Shown: one piece after another, positions 25,822-33,956 of the stretch
Numbering within the stretch: position 1 is the first letter of the stretch
Layout of the letters: every line of letters starts with the position of its first letter
Source of the DNA: Archaeoglobus sp. UBA234
GTDB taxonomy: Archaea > Halobacteriota > Archaeoglobi > Archaeoglobales > Archaeoglobaceae
NCBI GenBank assembly: GCA_002494625.1
Contig: DACH01000006.1
Span: forward strand, 51,492 to 115,491
Direction: 5' to 3'
DNA: 64,000 bases
The notes under the pieces: model-generated
What the model saw: only the letters and a program-made list of their open reading frames with translations
Told to the model about the DNA's origin: nothing
Database searches by the model: none
Position numbers and translations under genes: made by a program

Positions 25822-25839
25822 GATGAGCAAAAACTCATC
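25822..25839. promoter_or_regulatory. Perfect inverted repeat upstream of the KaiC-like gene
   Basis: GATGAG-CAAAAA-CTCATC: six-base arms around a six-base spacer, in the AT-rich promoter region about 65 nt before the KaiC-like gene start. It could be an operator for a dimeric regulator; there is no direct support. Confidence 0.3.
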
Positions 25840-25902
25840 GATAAAATTCAGTCATGATTAAATTTACGAAAATTTTATTTACATATTTGTATAGGTTATT
25901 AT

Positions 25903-26706
25903 GTGGGCTGGACAATAAAGGATGTTCTCAGTGACGAAAAGGAGAAAAAGACGATAAAAAAATCTGTTTCAGATTCCTTTATCAGCGATTCAAAGGTTAA
26001 GGATAGAGGAGATTCTCAGCACAAACTCAGTCTCAAGACTGGAGAAAACCTTTCAACAGGAATTGATCTTCTTGACAAAAATCTTGATGGCGGTTTTCCA
26101 AAAGGCTCTTTTGTCTGTATATATGGGGATCCGGCAGCCAGTCCGGAAGCATTTCTTTATCAGTTTTCCACAGAGAGGGAGACATACTACATCAACACCT
26201 CCCGCCCTGTGGAGGTAATAAGAAAGGATTTTAAAGAACTGCATCTTGAGGACGACTTTCTCACCTTCATCGATGTTTATTCTCTGAACGGAAAATTCGG
26301 TGTTGAAGGAGATGATGAGAAAATAATAAACTACGCAACTGAAAAAGTTGAGTCGATAAGTGCGGAAGAAATAAATATAATCGTGGATAGCCTTACTTTT
26401 TTCATGGATCTGGATGTAGCAGACAGATTAAAGCAGAACTTCATTGATATACTCTACAGAGTTTCTAAGGAGACTAATGGACTTGTTTTTGCTTATATAA
26501 TCAAGGATAGCCTTGACGAGAAATCTCTGAAAAAGATATTTGATCTTTCAGATGTTATTATGGAGATCCTTATTGAGGTCACGGGTTCAAGATATGTTAA
26601 AAAGTTTGGAATCCCAAAAATAAGGGGTAGAACTCCACTCAACGACCTCTTCAAATTTGAGATTGGAGAGGGTGTACAGCTTGACACATCGAGGGATATA
26701 GCCTGA
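25903..26706 (+). CDS. KaiC/RAD55-like RecA-superfamily protein with degenerate Walker A
   Basis: The core follows the archaeal KaiC/RAD55 pattern: STGIDLLDKNLDGGFPKGSF leads into what should be the P-loop, but the loop reads YGDPAASPEAF, without GKT/S. The Walker B-like strand EINIIVDSLTFF is kept. The first 45 residues are charged and probably disordered. It is likely a non-hydrolysing regulatory or signalling relative, but that is inference. Start is a GTG preceded by AGGT at 6 nt. It is monocistronic. Confidence 0.75.
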   Translation: MGWTIKDVLSDEKEKKTIKKSVSDSFISDSKVKDRGDSQHKLSLKTGENLSTGIDLLDKNLDGGFPKGSFVCIYGDPAASPEAFLYQFSTERETYYINTSRPVEVIRKDFKELHLEDDFLTFIDVYSLNGKFGVEGDDEKIINYATEKVESISAEEINIIVDSLTFFMDLDVADRLKQNFIDILYRVSKETNGLVFAYIIKDSLDEKSLKKIFDLSDVIMEILIEVTGSRYVKKFGIPKIRGRTPLNDLFKFEIGEGVQLDTSRDIA

Positions 26707-26822
26707 TCTTAGATATGTTTTCCCATTTTTGTGGGATGACACGAATTGCTCACACTCCAGTTTTCTGATTTCGCTCACTTTTTTAATGAATTCTACTGAA
26801 CATTATCACTAAGTTTTTATCC

Positions 26823-27380
26823 ATGGAGGATAAATTCCCCGACATGGCGTCCGATGAGGATAGAAAGTGTTTAGAGGTAATCTTCAACAGAGTCTCAATA
26901 AGGAAATTCGAAGATAAAGAAATTTCTGAAAACGACCTCATCGAGGTACTGAGGGCAGGAAATGCAGCTCCATCTGCAGGGAATCTTCAGGCAAGGGATT
27001 TTGTAATAGTCAGGGATAAAAAAATGAAAGAAGAGATCGCTAAGGCAGCTCTGAACCAGATGTTCATAGCTCAGGCTCCTGTTGTTATAGTGGTTTGTGC
27101 TAACTATCCGAGAAGCATGAGGGTTTATGGAGACAGAGGGAGACTTTATGCAGAGCAGGATGCTACAGCAGCTGTTGAGAACATCTTGATCGCTGCATGT
27201 ACTCTGGGTTTGGGTTGTGTGTGGGTTGGAGCCTTTCACGAGGAAATTGTATCCCACCTGCTCGGAATACCAGATTATGCAAGACCCATAGCCATCATAC
27301 CGATAGGATATCCTGCAGAAAAGCCAGAGAGAAGGAGAAGGTACCCAATTGAAGAGCTGATCCACTGGGAGAAGTGGTGA
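26823..27380 (+). CDS. Nitroreductase family protein
   Basis: FMN-dependent nitroreductase-fold oxidoreductase. The opening block VIFNRVSIRKFEDKEIS, the FMN phosphate region APSAGNLQARDF and the later TLGLGCVWVGAF with the C-terminal IPIGYPAEKPERRRR are all family features. Its 185 residues form a typical single-domain enzyme that dimerises. The physiological substrate is unknown; archaeal homologues may reduce quinones or other flavin acceptors. Confidence 0.92.
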   Translation: MEDKFPDMASDEDRKCLEVIFNRVSIRKFEDKEISENDLIEVLRAGNAAPSAGNLQARDFVIVRDKKMKEEIAKAALNQMFIAQAPVVIVVCANYPRSMRVYGDRGRLYAEQDATAAVENILIAACTLGLGCVWVGAFHEEIVSHLLGIPDYARPIAIIPIGYPAEKPERRRRYPIEELIHWEKW

Positions 27381-27482
27381 GGTTTGGTAGGAAATCAGTT
27401 AGAACGTATTGGCTGGGGAGAAAGAATTGAAAGGAAAAAGTAAAATAAAAAGTTAATTAACTTCTTTCTGGAGAGGGTTTCA

Positions 27483-27890
27483 ATGATGTCAGAAAAAGCT
27501 CTTGCAAAGATGATTGAGGCTTTGAACAAACACATGCCGGAAACGAAAAAAAGCCTTAAAAAAATGCTCGAGGAAGATGAACCATCCATCAGAGCGAAAG
27601 ATGGTAATGAGTATATAATAGAGAAAAAAGAGCTTGAATTTATTGCAGAATATGTGGATGAGATTGACCACGACAGATTCAGTGTGCCGATTATTCTGGA
27701 AATGAATGACCTGAATGGAGAGACTGTTGTTTTTATAAGGGATAAAATGCATCAGGAGTTCCTCAAAAAAGCATTTGGATTCGATAGATTTGTCAGAGGT
27801 ACGATGATGATATATCTATATGAAATGAGAAAAATTAGGAGAAAGCTGAGAACAGCGTCTCAGGTTATTTTCAAAGTAAGTTTGAGATAG
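27483..27890 (+). CDS. UPF0216 (DUF61) family protein
   Basis: Archaeal-specific conserved protein of unknown function. Recognised from ALAKMIEALNKHMPETKKSLKKML at the N terminus, the ELEFIAEYVDEIDH segment, SVPIILEMN and the end RKIRRKLRTASQVIFKV. At 135 residues it matches the family length. It has no catalytic motif that I can name. The start follows GGAGAGGG; two ATGs are adjacent. Confidence 0.85.
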   Translation: MMSEKALAKMIEALNKHMPETKKSLKKMLEEDEPSIRAKDGNEYIIEKKELEFIAEYVDEIDHDRFSVPIILEMNDLNGETVVFIRDKMHQEFLKKAFGFDRFVRGTMMIYLYEMRKIRRKLRTASQVIFKVSLR

Positions 27891-27946
27891 ATCACTTTAA
27901 AGATAAATCTCTTTGATTTCGTTAACCTTTTAAAATACAATCGTTA

Positions 27947-28753
27947 ATGAATGTTATGAAGGAAATTTTAGAAAACTCCGGTTCTATGTACAGGAATATA
28001 ATTTACAGCGAGCATGAAAAAATTGGAACGATTACCTTAAACAGGCCTGAGAAAAGGAATGCACTGTCATTTGAGCTTTTAAGTGAACTTGAGGAGCTTC
28101 TGATAAAAATAAAGAAGGAAAGAAAGGTAAAGGTAGTGATAATAAAGGGAGAGGGAAAAATTTTCTCTTCCGGACATGATCTGAGAGAACTCCTGAACAG
28201 ACCTGTGGAGGTTGAGAGACTTTTCAAAAAGTGCTATGATGTCATGCGCCTTATAAGGGACTTACCACAAACAGTTATCGCGCAGGTTCATGGAGTTGCA
28301 GCAGCAGCAGGATGTCAGCTTGTTGCTGCCTGTGATCTGGCTGTTGCTGGAGAGAACACACGCTTCTCTTTACCGGGCATAAAAATAGGACTATTCTGCA
28401 GCACGCCGGTGGTTTTTGTTAGCAGGGTTGTGGGAAGAAAGAGAGCTTATGAAATGGCAATAACAGGAGAATTCATCGATGCCAGGACTGCCTTGGAGTG
28501 GGGACTTGTAAACAGAGTTGTACCGGAAGACGGGCTTGAGAGGGAAGTACTTGACCTTGCCAGAAAGCTCTCCAGCTACAGTTTTGCAGCCCTTGAATCT
28601 GGGAAGAGAATGTTTTACAGGCAGATTTCGATGGAGGACTTTCAGGCACTTGACTATGGAACAGAAGTCATCTCTCTTCAGAGCTCTTCAGAAGATGCTC
28701 AGGAAGGTATTCGTGCTTTTCTTGAGAAAAGAGAGCCTCAATGGAAAGAATAG
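27947..28753 (+). CDS. Enoyl-CoA hydratase/isomerase family protein
   Basis: Crotonase-fold enzyme. The oxyanion-hole segments are HDLREL near residue 70 and VHGVAAAAGCQLVAACD near 115-130. The region that normally carries the catalytic glutamates reads FSLPGIKIGLFCSTPVV, which resembles ECHDC3-type members and may lack one classical Glu. Likely role in fatty or branched-chain acyl-CoA metabolism. The ATG at 27956 lies at leaderless distance from a TTTAAAAT box and is an alternative start. Confidence 0.88.
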   Translation: MNVMKEILENSGSMYRNIIYSEHEKIGTITLNRPEKRNALSFELLSELEELLIKIKKERKVKVVIIKGEGKIFSSGHDLRELLNRPVEVERLFKKCYDVMRLIRDLPQTVIAQVHGVAAAAGCQLVAACDLAVAGENTRFSLPGIKIGLFCSTPVVFVSRVVGRKRAYEMAITGEFIDARTALEWGLVNRVVPEDGLEREVLDLARKLSSYSFAALESGKRMFYRQISMEDFQALDYGTEVISLQSSSEDAQEGIRAFLEKREPQWKE

Positions 28754-28821
28754 TTTAAGAATTCCTCTCATGAACCCCAAATCAAAAAACTTTTAATATT
28801 TTCATATTCATAAGAGAAATC

Positions 28822-28995
28822 ATGGGAGGAAAGCTTGAGAATCTTTACTGTGCGAGATGTGGTTCTGAATTTGATCTTGTTGTTAAAAGAACCACAAGCT
28901 ATTCGGGAACACTTCACATTCCCAATCTTTACTGCCCCTTCTGTGGAGGAAGAAGATTGACGAAAAAGCAGGGTATGTTTTTCAGGTTTCCCTGA
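28822..28995 (+). CDS. 57-residue double-knuckle zinc ribbon protein
   Basis: Short gene starting at ATG 28822 after an AGAGAAATC leader. Two cysteine knuckles, YCARCGSEF near residue 9 and YCPFCGGRR near 44, frame a basic strand region, forming a compact zinc ribbon. It ends 11 nt before the MidA-like gene, which has GAGGGAG before its ATG, so the two are probably co-transcribed. Could be a nucleic-acid binder or adaptor; I do not recognise the family. Confidence 0.72.
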   Translation: MGGKLENLYCARCGSEFDLVVKRTTSYSGTLHIPNLYCPFCGGRRLTKKQGMFFRFP

Positions 28996-29006
28996 GGGAG
29001 AATGTT

Positions 29007-30086
29007 ATGGTAGATACAAAAAAGGAGTTGGTAGAGCTAATTGAAAAAAAAGGTCCTATTTCTTTCAGAGAATATATGGGTGTACTGCTAAAACACAGAA
29101 AAACTTCGAGGACTGAGGCAGATTACTCAAGCAGATTCATGGATGTACTTGCAAAGGCTTTCAAAATCTCTTTTGTTGATATGCTCGAAATTTGTAATGG
29201 AAGGAGCATTTATGATTTTGGAATAACAAACTTTAGACTCTTAAAAAGGCTTTCAAAGCTTCTACCAGAAAATGTGAATTATTTTGTCGTATCCAGCGAG
29301 TATTTTGATGGGCTGGATGATGAGGAGTTTGAGTCTCTTCCATCTAACTTTCACCGGATCAGTATGGAAGAGATTGGTGAAGTGGAAGGTGTTATGTTCT
29401 CGAATAGGATAGTGGGAGCACTTCCTTTCTACATAGTGGTTTACAGGAATGGAGAGTTCAGAGAGGTTAGAGTTGGCTATGAAAATGGGGAATTCAAGGA
29501 GGTTCTTGCAGGAATAGTGGAAAGTGAAGTTGAAGAATATCTTGAAAAAATGGTGGATATAGAGCGCCTGAAAGAGGGAATGAGGATCGAGGTATGCATC
29601 GATTCTTTTAATCTGATCAACTTTATGGGGGACAAACTCAGAAGGGGCTTTGTCATGACAGCAGGATACATGCACGATCCTGAAGAACTGAAAGATATAT
29701 GGGGTACAATCACCTGCTACGATGAGACCACCCACACCCACAATCCATTCATACTTCCAGGAAAGCTGAGTATAAGAGCGTCAATAAGTATTCAATCGCT
29801 AATTGAGTACGGAAAAAAGGTGGATTTGAAGCTAACTGGCCTGACGAACTACCTCCATATTTTCAAAAGCACGGTAGGCATTGTTGACGAGTATGAGGAT
29901 GAACTTGAAAAAATTTCAGGATCCAGATACAGAGATAGCAGGCTCGGAACGGTCAAGGTATTAATCCAGCACAAGGGGCTTGAGAATCCCAGGCTTAAAT
30001 GCCTCGAGTCTATCCCATCCTTCGGTTTCTGGGAAAAATACAACTATCCACATCCTGAAGAGCTTGAAATGCTTCCTGAAGGTTAG
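29007..30086 (+). CDS. Divergent MidA/DUF185-like protein (degenerate SAM methyltransferase)
   Basis: The architecture follows the MidA (NDUFAF7, DUF185) family: GPISFREYMGVLL at the N terminus, a central FSNRIVGALPFYIVV block corresponding to SNEllDALPvh, then GFVMTAGYMHDPEEL and GTITCYDETTHTHNPFILPG, matching the family's late region. However, the glycine-rich SAM-binding segment is replaced by ICNGRSIYDFGITNF, and the NE..D residues are lost. So it has probably lost, or greatly altered, methyltransferase activity. It follows the tiny zinc ribbon gene by 11 nt. Confidence 0.72.
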   Translation: MVDTKKELVELIEKKGPISFREYMGVLLKHRKTSRTEADYSSRFMDVLAKAFKISFVDMLEICNGRSIYDFGITNFRLLKRLSKLLPENVNYFVVSSEYFDGLDDEEFESLPSNFHRISMEEIGEVEGVMFSNRIVGALPFYIVVYRNGEFREVRVGYENGEFKEVLAGIVESEVEEYLEKMVDIERLKEGMRIEVCIDSFNLINFMGDKLRRGFVMTAGYMHDPEELKDIWGTITCYDETTHTHNPFILPGKLSIRASISIQSLIEYGKKVDLKLTGLTNYLHIFKSTVGIVDEYEDELEKISGSRYRDSRLGTVKVLIQHKGLENPRLKCLESIPSFGFWEKYNYPHPEELEMLPEG

Positions 30087-30140
30087 CTTTGAAGTGTTAG
30101 GTCAGTTAGATCAGAATTAAATAAGGGTTAAATAAGAACC

Positions 30141-31247
30141 TCAGAATTCCTTCAAAGCCTGAATGACCATTTCAGGCTCGAATCGTTTAATAATGACTCT
30201 TGTCCTTCCCTTCTCTAAGCTTTTGAAAACGGTGTCGATGAGCCTGAGATTTTCGAGTTTTGCAAGGATGTTGTAGAATTTTGTATAACTCATTTTTTCT
30301 TTCTCCTTAAATTTCCTGTAAAGTTCACCTGAGGTTGTCTCGGCTGATGAGTAAATCAATTCAAGGAGCTCTCTTTCAATACTGTTTAGGATGCCGATGC
30401 ATTTTCTCAGAAGGATCTTTCTACTACCTTCGTAGGTATTCTCCACATCAGCAGCCTTGATTCTCTTTGAACCTCTTTTCTCAGCCTCAATTCCAGCCAT
30501 CTTCAGGGTGTAAAGTCCGGTTCTGATATCTCCTGACTCAAAGGTTAAATCTGTAACGAGCCTGAGAACCTCATCATCGATAACACCCGGGTAGAAACCA
30601 GCCTCACATCTCTGCCTGAGAATTTCAAACATCTCGTCATAGTCGTAGGGTGGGAAATATATCTCATCGGGATGGAAGATTGAACCAACCCTCTCATCAA
30701 GTCTTGCAGTTAGCTTCAAATCTGTTGTTATTGCTATCAAACCAGTTTTTACACCTTCCACCTCTTCATGTGCCTTCAGTATAGAGTAGATAACTTCGTT
30801 CATCAACCTATCGTCGAGAAGCAGGTTGATATCATCGAGGGCAACAATCAGGACTTTATCCAGCTCAAGCAGCTTCTTCATGACAGAGCCATAGACCTTC
30901 GAGAAAGGAACACCGTAGGAGGGAAGGCCATAGCCATATATTTTCTCAAAAATTCTGGCGAATACACCCTGATTGGAGTTTATGAGCTGACAGTTCACAT
31001 AGACGGGAATAACCTCATCAACATTTTTGAGCTCGCTGAAGACAGATTTAACGACTGTGGTCTTCCCGGTTCCGGGTGTGCCGAGACAGAGCATGTTAAC
31101 AGGACGAGATTTCATTGTTGCAGGTTTAAGATTGGCAACTATGCTGTTGATTTGCTTATCCCGGAAGTTTATTTTCTCAGGGATGTAATCCGGATCAAAA
31201 ACCTCTGGGCTCCTGAAAAGGGTCTCATCCCAGGATAAAAACTTCAT
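30141..31247 (-). CDS. Orc1/Cdc6-type AAA+ replication initiator
   Basis: Archaeal origin-binding AAA+ ATPase. The Walker A motif LGTPGTGKTTVVKS is intact near residue 55. Walker B reads VLIVALDDINLLLDD, so the usual DExD has become DDIN. The sensor and lid region follow, and the last 85 residues form a winged helix (TSGELYRKFKEKEKMSYTKFYNILAKL). The gene is immediately downstream of moaB, and no origin-recognition repeats are visible in the flanks, so it need not mark an origin. Confidence 0.88.
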   Translation of the reverse strand: MKFLSWDETLFRSPEVFDPDYIPEKINFRDKQINSIVANLKPATMKSRPVNMLCLGTPGTGKTTVVKSVFSELKNVDEVIPVYVNCQLINSNQGVFARIFEKIYGYGLPSYGVPFSKVYGSVMKKLLELDKVLIVALDDINLLLDDRLMNEVIYSILKAHEEVEGVKTGLIAITTDLKLTARLDERVGSIFHPDEIYFPPYDYDEMFEILRQRCEAGFYPGVIDDEVLRLVTDLTFESGDIRTGLYTLKMAGIEAEKRGSKRIKAADVENTYEGSRKILLRKCIGILNSIERELLELIYSSAETTSGELYRKFKEKEKMSYTKFYNILAKLENLRLIDTVFKSLEKGRTRVIIKRFEPEMVIQALKEF

Positions 31248-31256
31248 TATTCCACC

Positions 31257-31781
31257 TTACTTAAGACCCCTTGCATGGGAAATTATATGTTTCAGGGACT
31301 CTCTTATAAGCCTGACACCAAGCTTTACTGCTTTTTTCGAACCCGGCAGGCAGAAAATTGCTTTTCCATTCACAACACCGGCAAAAGTTCTGGACAGAAT
31401 CCCGGGAATGCCCACTTCTGCATAACTTAGATGTCTGAAAAGTTCTCCAAAACCATCTATCTTCTTTTCAATCAGAGGTTCTACCGCCTCAATTGTTACA
31501 TCAGTTGGTGTAATGCCTGTTCCACCGGTTGTTATAATAGCATCCACACCTTCAAGTATTTCAAGGAGAGTTTTTCTTATTTCATCCATACTGTCAGGAA
31601 CAAGAGCGTAATCGACAACATTAAATTCTTCCATACCACTCAGAATCTCCTTTCCAGAAGGATCATCTACCTTATCCAGGCTATGGATTCCTCTGAGACT
31701 GCCATATTCTTTGAATCTTGATGTTGAGATTGTTACTATTCCGATTTTTATCTCAAGATTGGTATCTTCATGTTCATGCAT
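31257..31781 (-). CDS. moaB: Molybdenum cofactor biosynthesis protein MoaB/MogA family
   Basis: Molybdopterin adenylyltransferase-type protein. The MPT-binding loop TTGGTGITPTDVTIEAVEPL is intact near residues 83-102, and the late FAGVVNGKAIFCLPGSKKAV block is typical. I choose the ATG at 31781, whose first base is the last base of the fen stop (TGATG) and which has GGTG upstream. Likely co-transcribed with fen. Confidence 0.9.
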   Translation of the reverse strand: MHEHEDTNLEIKIGIVTISTSRFKEYGSLRGIHSLDKVDDPSGKEILSGMEEFNVVDYALVPDSMDEIRKTLLEILEGVDAIITTGGTGITPTDVTIEAVEPLIEKKIDGFGELFRHLSYAEVGIPGILSRTFAGVVNGKAIFCLPGSKKAVKLGVRLIRESLKHIISHARGLK

Positions 31782-32791
31782 CAGAACCACCTTTCCAAGG
31801 TGAGCTGACTTATTTCAAGCTTTTCTAACTTTTCTATGGCTTTCTCAACTCGGTCTCTGCTAAAATCATGTTCCTCGCATAGAAGCTCCATTATTCCCTC
31901 TCTATTGGGTCTTGAAAATTTAACTTGGTATTCATCAGTAACGGGAGGGTTCAGGTAGAAATCCCGGATCTCTTCGAAGTTCTCAACTACAACTCCAAGA
32001 CTCTCCATCACTTTTATCGCACTACCGTGTTTCTCAATAAGTTTCAGTGCTTTTTTCGCTCCCACCCCTTTTATTCCTGGGTTGTAGTCCGTTCCCACGA
32101 GAATAGCTATCTCAATAATCTTCTCTCTCGTGAGACCCAATCTTTTCAGATTCTTATTAAGCTCAATAATTTCGGGTTTGACATCAATGTAGATATTTTT
32201 GCCTGGAAGCTTCCTTTTTCCTGTTATTGTCAGATTTCTAACCAGTTTTGGACTTCCGAAGAGTAGGGAATCGTAGTCCTGACTTGCAGTATAGTCCGAA
32301 TCGCCCTTAATTGTCATGTATGCAGCCTGAGCTTCCCCCTCTGAAGGAGCCTGAACATATGGAATCCCCATCAGGGTTAGAAGCTTTTTGGATGATTCAA
32401 CTATAAAATCGTCTATTCTCGCTGTAGCCTGCGCATACTTTTTAAGGTATTTCTCCCCCCTCTCTTTAGCCTCAATTAATTTCTCCTCCATTTCAAGCTT
32501 TCTGCTCTTTCTCTCCTCTATTTCCTCCCTCTTAAACTCAGGGGGCTCCCCATCAAATACAAAAATTGGTTTTATTCCTGACTCGACCAGATTTGAAACT
32601 CTGTAGAGAATTCCGGAGAAATGGGAAGTGATCCTCCCCTGAGAATCTCTCAAAGGAGTACCATCGGGCTGTCTTATTATTGTAATGAACTGGTAAATGG
32701 TATTGAATGCATCGATGGATATTCTCGAGCCTGTGAAGCTGTCGAGGGAAGCATTCTCCCTCTCAAAAAGGTCACCTATGTCAGAGCCCAT
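31781..32791 (-). CDS. fen: Flap endonuclease 1 (FEN-1)
   Basis: Structure-specific nuclease that removes Okazaki-fragment flaps. The N-terminal XPG domain (RISIDAFNTIYQF, FDGEPPEFK) and the internal XPG domain (PYVQAPSEGEAQAAYM; then SQDYDSLLFGSP) contain the metal-binding acids, and an H3TH DNA-binding motif follows (GTDYNPGIKGVGAKKAL). The extreme C terminus QLTLERWF is a PCNA-interaction box. Length (336) is standard. It overlaps the moaB start by one base. Confidence 0.95.
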   Translation of the reverse strand: MGSDIGDLFERENASLDSFTGSRISIDAFNTIYQFITIIRQPDGTPLRDSQGRITSHFSGILYRVSNLVESGIKPIFVFDGEPPEFKREEIEERKSRKLEMEEKLIEAKERGEKYLKKYAQATARIDDFIVESSKKLLTLMGIPYVQAPSEGEAQAAYMTIKGDSDYTASQDYDSLLFGSPKLVRNLTITGKRKLPGKNIYIDVKPEIIELNKNLKRLGLTREKIIEIAILVGTDYNPGIKGVGAKKALKLIEKHGSAIKVMESLGVVVENFEEIRDFYLNPPVTDEYQVKFSRPNREGIMELLCEEHDFSRDRVEKAIEKLEKLEISQLTLERWF

Positions 32792-32828
32792 GATAAAAGT
32801 TTAACTGGGAAGGTTAAATTTTTTGTTG

Positions 32829-33146
32829 TTATCTGTACATCCTCCTCTCAATATTTTCAAGCCTCTCATCTATTTGTGATAGCTTCGAATCGAGAATACT
32901 TTCAAATCTCACTTCTAAATCATCTGCGTTCACAGCAATAACTCTCTTTGTGTTCTCGAACTCTTCCATAACCTTCCTCATTCTTATCTCAATGCTTATA
33001 AAAAGCCCACCAAGAGCAAGGGTCAGAAGAAAGGCGAAGAATATAACACCAAAATCCACTCTGTCATACAAGGATAGCCATTTATATGTGAGCATCACAG
33101 CCGAGAAAACCATCAAGGCTGAGAGGGCAACCTCTCTTGTTTCCAT
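32829..33146 (-). CDS. Small two-TM protein with C-terminal coiled coil
   Basis: 105 residues: two hydrophobic segments (about 8-27 and 32-52) followed by a long heptad-rich helix rich in charged residues (MRKVMEEFENTKRVIAV ... ISQ-type repeats to ERRMYR). I do not recognise the family; the layout suggests a membrane-anchored coiled-coil scaffold. It shares a strand with fen and moaB downstream. Confidence 0.6.
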   Translation of the reverse strand: METREVALSALMVFSAVMLTYKWLSLYDRVDFGVIFFAFLLTLALGGLFISIEIRMRKVMEEFENTKRVIAVNADDLEVRFESILDSKLSQIDERLENIERRMYR

Positions 33147-33218
33147 ATTTCATCACCATGTTTTGATAAGATTGAAAAAATATATATTTTTTCATCAGAA
33201 GGATGTAAATCCATTTCT

Positions 33219-33695
33219 TTAATCAACCATAAACCTCTCATAATCTTTTACGATGTACCTTTTCCCTTTTTTTATGACCTCGAAACCCTCTTTCTCCAGC
33301 AACTTTTTAATCTCTTCCACACCACCTGGGTATTTTTCATTAATCACTCCTCCAGCCTTTAGTGTTCTCCAGTACGGTGTTACATCCTTTTCTCCACTCT
33401 CTTCAGCTTCCTTGGCTGCATGAGCAGCAATCCAGGCAAAAATTCCGGTTGTTATAGGACAGCTCGTTGTGGTGTCATGCTTCTTGGCGAGCTTCTCTCT
33501 TATCCGGTTTATGGTAATGAGTTTTCCCCTTGGAACGGAGCGCATTATCTCATCAACTTCCTTTGGGGTAGGTATAACCATCGTCCCCTCTCCTAATTTC
33601 TTTTTCATTTTCTCTGGTATTTCGATAACCTTTGGGAGGTCTTTGGGGTCTTCAAGCTTATCCCTCCATGATCTTGATTTTCTCCTTTTTGCCAT
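33219..33695 (-). CDS. MGMT-fold family protein (alkyltransferase-like)
   Basis: Resembles a family of MGMT-like DNA-binding proteins: PRGKLITINRIREKLAKKH matches the DNA-binding domain of O6-alkylguanine alkyltransferases, and SCPITTGIFAWIAAHAA occupies the place of the active-site PCHRV motif, followed by VTPYWRTLKAGGVINEKYPGG. The cysteine is retained but in a CPIT, not CHR, context, so true alkyl transfer is doubtful. The first 45 residues are basic. It neighbours FEN-1, which loosely supports a DNA-repair link. Confidence 0.7.
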   Translation of the reverse strand: MAKRRKSRSWRDKLEDPKDLPKVIEIPEKMKKKLGEGTMVIPTPKEVDEIMRSVPRGKLITINRIREKLAKKHDTTTSCPITTGIFAWIAAHAAKEAEESGEKDVTPYWRTLKAGGVINEKYPGGVEEIKKLLEKEGFEVIKKGKRYIVKDYERFMVD

Positions 33696-33836
33696 AATCC
33701 TTGTAGTCAGTCTCCTTTTAAAACACTTTATATTTTTAATGATAAATACTTAGGATTTATTCACAGCCATTTATCGATACGAAAAAATTTTTAAATTGTG
33801 CAACTCTGTTACATTGTAACAATATGGCAAGGTGAT

Positions 33837-33956
33837 ATGGTGCTGGGTTTGGGAGACATATGGACGGAAATGGGATTCTTGTTCACGGTAATTTCTGTAA
33901 TACTGTGTGCAATCTATGGGTTTTTGAAATGGAGGGGGACAAGATGGATATTTTAA
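33837..33956 (+). CDS. 39-residue symporter small accessory protein
   Basis: Starts at ATG 33837 after GGTGAT. The product is MVLGLGDIWTEMG, then one hydrophobic helix (about residues 13-29, FLFTVISVILCAIYGFL), then the basic end KWRGTRWIF. It overlaps the symporter start by 13 bp. Tiny one-helix proteins with a similar LGLGD start and basic tail are found immediately upstream of bacterial and archaeal sodium:solute symporters. Too short for routine gene calls, but ribosome site, overlap and topology all support it. Confidence 0.8.
   Translation: MVLGLGDIWTEMGFLFTVISVILCAIYGFLKWRGTRWIF

Noticed and set aside
30087..33218. Replication origin beside orc1/cdc6
   Set aside because: No intergenic space or repeated origin-recognition motif; genes abut on both sides.
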